This document shows positions 34,297-42,460 of a stretch of DNA of 64,000 bases, piece by piece. Both the position numbers and the translations under genes were made by a program. The stretch is from Serratia sp. UGAL515B_01. GTDB taxonomy: Bacteria > Pseudomonadota > Gammaproteobacteria > Enterobacterales > Enterobacteriaceae. The notes below the pieces were generated by a model that was not told the DNA's origin, did not search any database, and saw nothing but the letters and a program-made list of their open reading frames with translations. Position 1 is the first letter of the stretch, and each line of letters opens with the position of its first letter. Location: the NCBI RefSeq assembly GCF_033095805.1, contig NZ_CP109901.1, positions 620,001-684,000 on the forward strand. The letters run 5' to 3'.

Positions 34297-35133
34297 TCAT
34301 TTAGCCAGAGTATCAATGGCAGAGACGGTTTCTTGCCAAAATGGCAGTGCAGGATCGAGCAGAGTAAAGTGATCTGCCAGTGGCAATACGACCAGTGTCA
34401 CATCATCTCCTGCTGCGACAGCTTTGTCTCGATAAAGATAACTGACGCCAACCGGCACGCTGATATCCATATCTCCGTGTATCAGGATCTGCTTTATACC
34501 TAAAGGCAGTAACTCAATGGGGGAGATTTTCTTCAGGATGTCAGAAGCCTCAGTTGGGTCAGCCCCGATAAACTGGGTAATCGGCGTATCTCTTTGTGCG
34601 CTGCGATGCCCTTTGTCTAACAACAGCAGGTCACTGACTCCCGCTATACTGACAACACCCGAAATTTTCGGTTTTAACATACCGAAGGTATCTGATGGCT
34701 GCTTGGCACGGGAAGCCGCCCACAGCGCGAATTGCCCACCAACAGAGTGACCGACCAAGACAATATTCTTCGGCAGACGATATTGTGCGGAAATATCATC
34801 AATGTGATTAATAGCCGCTAAAATATCTTGTGACGTTGTTTTCCATCCTCCACCCTGAGTCATACGGCGATACTCAATGGACCATACGGCATAGCCACGG
34901 GCGACTAAATCTAGGGTTGCAGGCTCTAAGTAGCTTAAAGTGTATTGCGGTTGATAATATCCACCATGGATCATCACAACCAAGCCTTTTGCTTGCTCTT
35001 TTGGCAAATACAGCTCGCCATATTGATTAGGGTCTTCACCATACGCGATCTTGTTTTTATCCACGGCAGCCTCTACATGGCAGATTGTCATAATAATCAA
35101 GATAAAAAATGCACCTAGTTTCTTCTTCATCAT
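34297..35133 (-). CDS. exported alpha/beta hydrolase (BD-FAE/kynurenine formamidase-like)
   Basis: 278 aa with an N-terminal signal (K-K-K-L-G-A-F-F-I-L-I-I-M-T-I-C-H-V-E-A). Oxyanion-hole motif M-I-H-G-G-Y-Y, nucleophile G-H-S-V-G-G near residue 128, late Asp (H-G-D-M-D) and catalytic His (L-A-D-H-F). This is the arrangement of small esterases of the BD-FAE group; substrate unknown. Same strand as the importer but about 230 bases upstream of it with its own region, so co-function is uncertain. Confidence 0.85.
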   Translation of the reverse strand: MMKKKLGAFFILIIMTICHVEAAVDKNKIAYGEDPNQYGELYLPKEQAKGLVVMIHGGYYQPQYTLSYLEPATLDLVARGYAVWSIEYRRMTQGGGWKTTSQDILAAINHIDDISAQYRLPKNIVLVGHSVGGQFALWAASRAKQPSDTFGMLKPKISGVVSIAGVSDLLLLDKGHRSAQRDTPITQFIGADPTEASDILKKISPIELLPLGIKQILIHGDMDISVPVGVSYLYRDKAVAAGDDVTLVVLPLADHFTLLDPALPFWQETVSAIDTLAK

Positions 35134-35391
35134 ATTCCTATGCTTGTTGGTAAGAGTTACTCCCTCTTTATATATACGAGGAATTATTTATTTCAAGTTA
35201 TTTGGTGTTATCTCATGAAACATCAAGACGTCTCAAATACCAATAAAATCAACATAAAAAATAGATATATACCACATCAATTCGTCTCATTAGAACTCTA
35301 ACAATTCCAACAGACTTTTGGTATAATTTGGGTACATAGGAAAAACTGGATTATACCAATGTTAAAAACAAAAACCGAAGTTCAGCGTTTC

Positions 35392-36200
35392 GGTTCTGTC
35401 GAAAAAATGCAGGTGAGATGATATTCTCGGCCAATAATGCACTGTTTAGGTTGAATTATGCTCAGTTTCAAAGGTCGTCATTTTCCCAAAGATCTCATGT
35501 TAATGGCCGTCAGATGGAAGGTGGCCTATCCACTCAGCTATCGCCATATTGAAGAACTGCTGGAAGAGCCTGGGGCTGATGTAGATCGTTCAACCGTGCA
35601 AAAATGGGTCATCCATTATGCGCCGAAACTTGAGCAATCTTTCAGAAAAAGGAAGAAGCCCACAGGGCTCAGCTGAAAGATGGATGAAACCTATATCAGG
35701 GTGAACGGCAAATGGGTTTATCTTTATCGGGCCGTAGATAATGATGGTGCTACGATTGATTTTATGTTGTCAGAAACCCGTGACCGTGCAGCAGTACTGA
35801 GATCCTTCAAAAAAGCGATTGGCTCCTGGGGATTTCCCGAGAAGGTCAACATAGATAAATCGGGTGCCAATACAGCAGCACTGGAGCGTATCAATACCCT
35901 GCTATTTCTCTGCGGTCTGTGGCCCTTGTTGATTGAGGTCAGGCGGATAAAGTACCTGAACAATCGGGTAGAGCAGGGCCATCGGGGGATTAAACGCATC
36001 ACAAAACCCACACTGGGATTTAAATCATTTGCAACCGCAGAGGCCACTATTGCCGGAATTGAGTTGCACAGGATGCTGAAAAAAGGACAGAGGGAAAATG
36101 CCGGTAATACTGCGGCGTGGAAACAGTTTTATTCATTAGCAGCCTAATTACATCATGAATTAGTCTCCTCTCGACTTTAGCGATTATTTTCGACAGAACC
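35392..36200 (+). mobile_element. IS6-family element, copy A (809 bp)
   Basis: Left end GGTTCTGTCGAAAA at 35392 and right end TTTTCGACAGAACC ending at 36200 are perfect inverted repeats. It encodes one DDE transposase interrupted by a stop. Flanking 8-base sequences do not match, so there is no target duplication around this copy alone. Same orientation as copy B at 39.6 kb. Confidence 0.9.
35458..36147 (+). pseudogene. IS6-family transposase with Trp-to-opal stop, copy A
   Basis: Would be ~228 aa. The helix-turn-helix half (Y-P-L-S-Y-R-H-I-E-E-L ... S-T-V-Q-K-W-V) is followed by TGA at 35674-35676, then K-M-D-E-T-Y-I-R-V-N-G-K-W with the first catalytic Asp, the second Asp in N-I-D-K-S-G-A-N, and Glu in V-E-Q-G-H. 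In the related intact transposase at 51.6 kb the aligned codon is TGG (W-R-M-D-E-T), so this is a single G-to-A nonsense change. Confidence 0.88.
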
Positions 36201-36205
36201 GCCAC

Positions 36206-36241
36206 TTTTGCTAACTTTTCTACGCTAATGCGACAGAGCCA
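36206..36241 (+). mobile_element. IS6-family right-end remnant
   Basis: CTACGCTAATGCGACAGAGCC and the preceding bases match the right end of the intact IS6 element at 52.3 kb. No transposase sequence is attached. Confidence 0.6.
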
Positions 36242-36984
36242 CGCCACCCCAGAAACATGATAAGAAAATTTAATTAATAAAAACAGCATGTTATCTGGAA
36301 AATTCTTAGTGTAACACAACCGTAAAAGATATATATCTATTTATTTTGACCATTTTGGTGTTTTATACTTAAATAATATTTTTTATATACAATAAGCGTG
36401 TTTTTATTATTTAATAAGTATTATATTTGTTTTTTAATATCATGAGTTTTAAATGTGTTGACTTTCACTTATGTTTTACTCTACGCTCAAAAAATGATCT
36501 ATTCAGAGGCAGTGTAGAAAATTTTATGTTTTAAAAAAGTGAAACACCTTTGTTTGCTGATAAATTCTAAAACTTGATTTGATGTATAAAATCTTTCCGG
36601 TCTCTTTCGTATATTGCTATAAAGTTAACCTCACAAATCTATGTTATTTTAATAATAATCTGCAGTTTTGATAACATTGCCATAGGAATGCAAAGCTTTA
36701 TTTTTCTCTTTTAATGTATCTGCAAAGGACCATTTTTACACCCTAAGTAATTCGAGTTGCATGAGGCAGCAAGTCTGAGAGCTATCAGGAGCATAGTTAA
36801 CTATGTAATTGATGCGAACGGACGTAGCCAATGTTTATGCGATTTGAAATATTATTGGTGAATGTAATGAGTAGGCTAAACTTATTTTTTTATTTTAAAA
36901 AAGTATTAAGCCAATGTTTTTCATAAAGTTAGAGCCAATACAGTAAGTTCACATGAACCTTTTTATTAAAGAGGAGAGTAATTT
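36242..36984. other. AT-rich non-coding region upstream of the toxin
   Basis: 743 bases, very AT-rich, without a credible gene. A decayed family-1 repeat is at 36738-36860. GTTCA-CA-TGAAC at 36948-36959 is a short inverted repeat close to the ACP-like frame. The toxin promoter presumably lies here; I cannot place it with confidence. Confidence 0.5.
36738..36860. repeat. dispersed repeat, family 1 (decayed copy c)
   Basis: TAATTCGAGTTGCATGAGGCAGC at one end matches the family-1 right end in inverse orientation; the other end is degraded. Confidence 0.5.
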
Positions 36985-37164
36985 ATGAAAACTCCATATG
37001 CTCTTATAGACTTAAATGAATTAGTTCGTAGAGTTTTGTCAGATGTTTTAAATTTAGATGTATCTGTTATAAAGCCTGAATCATCTCTTATAAACGATTT
37101 AAATGCTGACTCTCTTGAGTTGAGAAAGTTAATGACAGTAACAGGAGGTTATTATGTTAAATAA
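36985..37164 (+). pseudogene. truncated acyl-carrier-protein-like ORF overlapping the toxin gene
   Basis: 59 codons with GAGGAG about 10 bases before the ATG. Residues 8-49 read like helices I to early II of a carrier protein: L-N-E-L-V-R-R-V-L-S-D-V-L-N-L, then L-I-N-D-L-N-A-D-S-L-E-L with the phosphopantetheine-type Ser at residue 43. A normal ACP has 75-80 residues; helices III-IV are missing. The frame ends at 37164, overlapping the toxin start at 37154, and contains the toxin's AGGAGG. Either a decayed gene now serving as a leader, or a relic fused at the insertion joint. Confidence 0.6.
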
Positions 37165-39058
37165 AGCCAAATTAAGGACTGCTGCGATAGCGATTATTCT
37201 CGCATCAGACTTATCCCTCCCTGCTTTTGCCAACGACAAGTTTGATTTGTGGACCCAGTGTACAGATTCTTGCTTACTTGATCTAAGTAACCAAAAAATC
37301 TGGTCAAGCCCGATGGACTTATCATCATTTGGCCAGACGTCCGAACAAGGTGTACTTCATTTCTCCATGGTGCTTGGTGGGAACAATGACTCTGTGAAGA
37401 TAGGAATAGACAATGCATTTTCTCTTCTGATAAACGAAAACAGCATTCAGTTCAAAGGTGTCTCTCATACAAATAAACCTGTAAAGTTTAACTACACCAG
37501 ACAAAACAAGGGCAATATCTCAGTAAACTGGCTAGTACCCATAGGAGGAGATACTCCCTCAGAGATAAAAGTTTTCATTCATGAGGTTAACTCAGCTAAC
37601 CAAATCACCTCAATGTCCCCCATATATACAATCCCCGTCTCAAATGAAGTACTCAGTAGACTTGAAAAAAACTCGACTCTAGACATTCTAGGGACTAACA
37701 GCAACAGCCTATCGTATGAGCTTATAGTAAAGAATGCCGGCGTAAGCATTGCGAGCACCCAAAGTGGACCTACACGAAACAGACGCTGGACAAACTGGGA
37801 CAGTGGAAAAACTCTTTGCTTCATTGACCCGCTAAACGCTATATATAACTACTTATCACGGAATACATGCCAATTAGATGACACTTGGGAAGGTAAAGTT
37901 TATCTCACACTTTATGGCTCTCCCGCTGCGCATGATATAGAAATGCCTGCTTCGCCAATCAGCACCAGGACTCATTTCTCGGAAGGGGGATCATTGGCCG
38001 CGCTTACTGCCCAGAGAGTATGTGCAATCCCGCTCGAGACTTTCATGCGACATCGGCAGCCCAGAGGATGGGAAGATTTAGAGCGATGTGGTTATCCAGT
38101 TAATAATCTCATTGACTTTTATATAGCGGCTCGCCATTCCTGGAGCCAAGTGGATCAAGTAATTCAGAACGCTCTCGATAACCCAGAAAGCGATAGCGAT
38201 CTAGACCGTGCTATTCGAAAGAATCCGCAACAATCGCGACTAGCTTTGACTACGGCAGCTCAAACTAGTGCAGAATTCGTCAGTCAAAGCTCAAACAACA
38301 CCGAAGCTTCAGCTGCGAATGCAGATATACTCACGCTAACCTGCCCACTGTCGGGTTTGAATTGTGTGGCACCCGCAGATGGCAACGAGGCGCATCAAGA
38401 AAGAATCTACCCAACGGGGGCTGTATTCTTGGGGGACGGAGATGATATCAGTTTTACTACCAGGGGCACGCAGCATTGGACAACTGATAGACTTATTGCA
38501 GCCCATCAGCAACTGACTTCACAGGGGTATGTCTTTGTTGGATACCATGGAACTTTTTTAGAAGCCGCCCATAGCATCGTATTCGAAGGAGTTAGAGCTA
38601 GATCACAAAGTCTGGATAACGCTTGGCACGGCTTCTATATTGCCGGCGATCCTGCAGTGTCTTATGGTTATGCCCTTGATCAAGATCCTGACCCCAATAC
38701 TGGCCGTATTCGCAATGGAGTTATGCTCCGTGTCTACGTGAGACAAGAATCACTGCCTAACTTTTACCAGACTAACGTCGCACTATCTTCACCGGAGGCG
38801 GTAAATGCTGTATCTAGTTTGATAGGGCATACTTTACCGCTTCAGCTTGACTCTATTACAGGTCAGGAGGACGAGGAAGGACGGTTGGAAACAATCATCG
38901 GCTGGCCATTGGCAGAGCAACTGGTAGTAATCCCATCGACTATCTCTACTGACCCTCGTAACCCTGGGGGAGATTTAGACTCATCCTCTATCCCTGAAGC
39001 AGAGAAGACGATTAGCGTTTTGCCAAACTACTCAACGTCACCGACGAATACCAACTAA
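37154..39058 (+). CDS. exotoxin A (ToxA) homologue, diphthamide ADP-ribosyltransferase
   Basis: 634 aa, co-linear with the 638-aa Pseudomonas aeruginosa exotoxin A precursor. Signal peptide to about residue 26 (A-F-A-N-D). Domain I: eight Cys (C36, C40 and three further pairs) match the four ToxA disulfides, and K82 matches receptor-binding Lys57. Domain II: furin site R-H-R-Q-P-R-G-W at residues 299-306. Domain III: NAD-site H465 (V-G-Y-H-G), Y495, Y506 (D-P-A-V-S-Y-G-Y-A) and catalytic E579 (R-L-E-T-I), matching H440, Y470, Y481 and E553. ToxA inactivates eukaryotic elongation factor 2. The C-terminal REDLK retrieval signal is absent; the protein ends T-S-P-T-N-T-N. RBS AGGAGG. It lies between two IS6 copies. 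Confidence 0.95.
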   Translation: MLNKAKLRTAAIAIILASDLSLPAFANDKFDLWTQCTDSCLLDLSNQKIWSSPMDLSSFGQTSEQGVLHFSMVLGGNNDSVKIGIDNAFSLLINENSIQFKGVSHTNKPVKFNYTRQNKGNISVNWLVPIGGDTPSEIKVFIHEVNSANQITSMSPIYTIPVSNEVLSRLEKNSTLDILGTNSNSLSYELIVKNAGVSIASTQSGPTRNRRWTNWDSGKTLCFIDPLNAIYNYLSRNTCQLDDTWEGKVYLTLYGSPAAHDIEMPASPISTRTHFSEGGSLAALTAQRVCAIPLETFMRHRQPRGWEDLERCGYPVNNLIDFYIAARHSWSQVDQVIQNALDNPESDSDLDRAIRKNPQQSRLALTTAAQTSAEFVSQSSNNTEASAANADILTLTCPLSGLNCVAPADGNEAHQERIYPTGAVFLGDGDDISFTTRGTQHWTTDRLIAAHQQLTSQGYVFVGYHGTFLEAAHSIVFEGVRARSQSLDNAWHGFYIAGDPAVSYGYALDQDPDPNTGRIRNGVMLRVYVRQESLPNFYQTNVALSSPEAVNAVSSLIGHTLPLQLDSITGQEDEEGRLETIIGWPLAEQLVVIPSTISTDPRNPGGDLDSSSIPEAEKTISVLPNYSTSPTNTN

Positions 39059-39404
39059 AAGGGGTCCGCTTGGATAAAGGATAATATCCTACGCCAAGGC
39101 TATTTCTTATCCAACACGGTATCGGTAACGACTTGAACTGCCGACGCAGTAGCGTTTCTGCATCCGAAACTGACCAATTACATACACCACACTGATCGTG
39201 TGTACTAAAGTAAGCAAAGCAATTAACGCTCAGCCTAAACATTCCATGTACCCTTACAATCAGGGGTTGTTCTCAACGGAGCGAAATCCACCGTTAGAGC
39301 TAAAAACGCTAAACGTAGGATAATTTCCGAATTCAAAGCGAACCCCGGCAAGCCTATTCAAAAAACAGGCTTGCCGTACAATAATTTCCTATATCCAAAC
39401 TGCC
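39059..39404 (+). other. non-coding stretch after the toxin gene
   Basis: About 350 bases with no gene I can support. It includes the inverted repeat CGGCAAGCCT / AGGCTTGCCG at 39346-39376 (10-base perfect arms, 11-base A-rich loop), a possible toxin terminator although the following bases are TACAATAATTT. Confidence 0.45.
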
Positions 39405-39571
39405 CCCTACTGCGATGGCGTAAGCCCCAGACAGGCTGCCAGTTGATGCCCATTCTTAAAATCATGTGCATTACCGATACTGACGACCAGCGCACAGGCC
39501 GTTGTTGGGCCAACTCCCTTCAAATCCATCAGCCGCTGACTGCGGTGATCTGCTTTGGCTGTGCGGGGTAA
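39405..39571 (-). pseudogene. IS110-family transposase fragment
   Basis: The minus strand encodes R-L-M-D-L-K-G-V-G-P-T-T-A-C-A-L-V-V-S-I-G then F-K-N-G-H-Q-L-A-A-C-L-G-L-T-P, the helix-hairpin-helix region of IS110/IS1111 transposases. Only ~55 residues remain; it abuts the left end of IS6 copy B. Confidence 0.8.
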
Positions 39572-39596
39572 AATTCTGTAATATTAATCTATGTTG

Positions 39597-40409
39597 GCTA
39601 TCTATTTCGAAAAAAATGCAGTTTATATGATATTCTCGGCCAGTAATGCACTGTTTAGGTTGAATTATGCTCAGTTTCAAAGGTCGTCACTTTCCCAAAG
39701 ATCTCATTTTAATGGCCGTCAGATGGAAGGTGGCCTATCCACTCAGCTATCGCCATATTGAAGAACTGCAGGAAGAGCCTGGGGCTGATGTAGATCGTTC
39801 AACCGTGCAAAAATGGGTCATCCATTATGCGCCGAAACTTGAGCAACCTTTCAGAAAAAGGAAGAAGCCCACAGGGCTCAGCTGAAAGATTGATGAAACC
39901 TATATCAGGGTGAACGGCAAATGGGTTTATCTTTATCGGGCCGTAGATAATGACGGTGCTACGATTGATTTTATGTTGTCAGAAACCCGTGACCGTGCAG
40001 CAGTACTGAGATCCTTCAAAAAAGCGATTGGCTCCTGGGGATTTCCCGAGAAGGTCAACATAGATAAATCGGGTGCCAATACAGCAGCACTGGAGCGTAT
40101 CAATACCTTGCTATTTCTCTGCGGTCTGTGGCCCTTGTTGATTGAGGTCAGGCGGATAAAGTACCTGAACAATCGTGTGGAGCAGGACCATCGGGGGATT
40201 AAACGCATCACAAAACCCACGCTGGGATTTAAATCATTTGCAACCGCAGAGGCCACTATTGCCGGAATTGAGTTGCACAGGATGCTGAAAAAAGGACAGA
40301 GGGAAAATGCCGGCAATACGGCGGCGTGGAAACAGTTTTATTCATTAGCAGCCTAATTACATCATGAATTAGTCTCCTCTCGACTTTAGCGATTATTTTC
40401 GACAGAACC
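39597..40409 (+). mobile_element. IS6-family element, copy B
   Basis: Nearly identical to copy A over its whole length and in the same orientation. The right end TTTTCGACAGAACC is intact at 40409; the left end is altered (CTATTTCGAAAAAAATGCAG instead of GTTCTGTCGAAAAAATGCAG). With copy A it brackets the 3.4-kb toxin segment. Confidence 0.85.
39667..40356 (+). pseudogene. IS6-family transposase with the same opal stop, copy B
   Basis: Same protein as copy A with a handful of substitutions, and TGA at the identical codon (39883-39885). The next residues are K-I-D-E-T, so the Met before the first catalytic Asp is also changed. Sharing the nonsense codon means the two copies descend from one already broken element. 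Confidence 0.88.
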
Positions 40410-40500
40410 TAATAGACAGCGCTTTACTGTATTGTTCGAACTCGCTTCATGACAGCTTCGGCTGAAACACGATGCTGGTGTATGGCTAACATAGAGTCAC

Positions 40501-42120
40501 TTATACACTGCCTTTGTGCGGATGATTGAAAGCGAGGAAATGGCGCACAATAGGCGGCTGCTCGCTTTGATTGAATCGCAGTACTTCAGCTTGAACATCA
40601 GCCCCAGCTTTGGATACTCGCCTATGTTGACGCATATGCTCGGCCCAAGATTCGACATGGAACCATTCGAGGATCAATTCTGGGTTTGCAGAATCTTCCG
40701 CTACCCCCCACATATAGGCCCCATCTCGGCGCCGTTCGGCTGATAATCGAGCTAGCGCTTTCAGAAACTCTGGACGATCCTTGATGTCGATACGATACTC
40801 GACCTGGAGCAGCACTGGCCCTCGATCGTGTTCGATAGGGGATGTGGTCAAGGGTTCCGGCCAATGATGGGATGGTTCCAAATCTGCTTCACCACTGGGT
40901 AATTTGAGCAAATGTGCAATCAGGCCAACTACAACCAGTCCGCCAGCCCCCGCCAGCAATGATAGAGGAATGCCGACCACTTCGGCAAGTGCACCCCAAC
41001 CCAGGCTGCCAACGGTCATGGCACCGTTAAACACGGTCAGATAGACTGCCAGCGAGCGGCCTCGTACCCAGTTAGGTAGGATCGCTTGGGCAACACCGTT
41101 CAACGTGGTCAAAGCGGTTATCCAGCCAGCCCCAAGAATGAGCAGTGCTGCCACGGCAAGCCAACGTGGCGGCGTCAAGGACAAGAAAGACATAACCGCT
41201 GCAATCGTCAATGAGACGATCAACAGTAAACCGTCTGTACTCAGATGCTGGCGCAATCGGGGCATAATGAGAGCTCCACCGATCGCACCCAGACCGACTG
41301 CGCCGAGCATAATGCCATAAAAGCTAGCGTTACCATCCAGCATTTGTCGGGCAACCAGCGGCAGTAGCGCCCAAACTGCACTGGCTAGCGAGAAGAACAG
41401 AAAGGCACGTAGCAATACTATGTGGAGTTCGCGGTTGACGCGAACATAGCGTAAACCGGCGCGGAATGCCCCAGAGAATTGCTCGGTTAATACATCTTGC
41501 TCCGTTCTCTGTCTCCGCCACCATAATAGTGCGGCGACGACAAAGAGGCAGCTGATGACATTTATACCGTAGCTGAATGCCGCACCAAAGCTGGCTAAGA
41601 GTATCCCACCTAACGCAGGTCCGATGGCTCGCGAAATATTGATGCCGAGTGAATTCAGTGCGATAGCATTCTTGAGGGCTTTCTTCTCGACTAATTCGGG
41701 TACGATGGCTTGCCAGGTTGGTCCCATTAGTGCTGCGCCAATACCACCGAGGAAAGTCATCGCCACCAGTGAAGTTACCGACTGCTGGCTTAACATAGAC
41801 AACAGCATTAACCCTAAACCGGTTATGCCCAGTAAGCACTGAATGCCGATCAGCAACCTCCGGCGGTCAAGGATATCGGCCAAAACACCAGCTGGGATGG
41901 ACAATAGAAACACTGGCAGAGTCGCTGCAGCCTGCACCATTGCGATTGCTGTTGGTGAAGATGACAGATCGGTCATCAACCAAGCGCTGGCAACATCGCG
42001 GATAAAGCTTCCTGTGTTGCCCACAACAGTGGCTATCCACAGGACAGCAAAAAGGCGTTGCCGTAAGGACTCGAACATACTGACAGATGCGGAAACGGAT
42101 TTGGATGTGTGCTGACTCAT
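40501..42120 (-). CDS. MFS exporter with C-terminal antibiotic-monooxygenase-like domain
   Basis: 539 aa. Residues ~20-415 form a 12-helix MFS domain of the EntS-like MFS_3 group (A-S-A-W-L-M-T-D, D-I-L-D-R-R-R-L-L between helices 2 and 3). Residues ~445-530 are soluble and resemble a dimeric alpha-beta barrel of the ABM type (V-E-Y-R-I-D-I, W-F-H-V-E-S-W-A-E-H-M-R-Q-H-R-R). Exporter of unknown substrate. It is the last gene of the minus-strand cluster that includes amidohydrolase, isochorismatase-like and pirin genes. Confidence 0.85.
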   Translation of the reverse strand: MSQHTSKSVSASVSMFESLRQRLFAVLWIATVVGNTGSFIRDVASAWLMTDLSSSPTAIAMVQAAATLPVFLLSIPAGVLADILDRRRLLIGIQCLLGITGLGLMLLSMLSQQSVTSLVAMTFLGGIGAALMGPTWQAIVPELVEKKALKNAIALNSLGINISRAIGPALGGILLASFGAAFSYGINVISCLFVVAALLWWRRQRTEQDVLTEQFSGAFRAGLRYVRVNRELHIVLLRAFLFFSLASAVWALLPLVARQMLDGNASFYGIMLGAVGLGAIGGALIMPRLRQHLSTDGLLLIVSLTIAAVMSFLSLTPPRWLAVAALLILGAGWITALTTLNGVAQAILPNWVRGRSLAVYLTVFNGAMTVGSLGWGALAEVVGIPLSLLAGAGGLVVVGLIAHLLKLPSGEADLEPSHHWPEPLTTSPIEHDRGPVLLQVEYRIDIKDRPEFLKALARLSAERRRDGAYMWGVAEDSANPELILEWFHVESWAEHMRQHRRVSKAGADVQAEVLRFNQSEQPPIVRHFLAFNHPHKGSV

Positions 42121-42460
42121 AATACCGCTCTTACATTTAAACCTAGTTTACAGACAGTTGAACTCACCGTATTGAACCAATGCAATTTCTCTATTCTGCT
42201 TGTGACGCTAGTTATAAGTTGAAATGCAATAGTTGCCACTACGAACATTGCTGCTATGAAACGCAGAGTTTTTTATCCCTAACTAGCTGTACTGGAACAG
42301 TTTACGTTCGAACAAAATGTGAATTTGGATAGCAGTACTCCACTGTTTTTACGCAGCCAGGCAGAAACGGCAAAGGGCAACGAAGGTTGCCCTTATCTGC
42401 CATGTGAAACAGGCTGGTTCACCACCGTTGTTTTACAAGCGGCGGTCTTTGCCACTTTGT
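42121..42460. other. MFS-amidohydrolase intergenic region with hairpin
   Basis: 340 bases without a gene. The hairpin AAGGGCAAC-GAAG-GTTGCCCTT at 42372-42393 (9-base perfect arms) lies downstream of the amidohydrolase on the minus strand and could end its transcript. Confidence 0.5.

Noticed and set aside
35674..35676. TGA in IS6 copies A and B as programmed recoding
   Set aside because: The aligned codon is TGG in the related intact element; a single nonsense mutation is simpler. No slippery site or stem beside it.
39030..39062. Shifted-frame D-E-Y-Q-L-K at the toxin end as a hidden REDLK
   Set aside because: It needs a frameshift and the shifted frame does not stop there, so it would not be a C-terminal signal.
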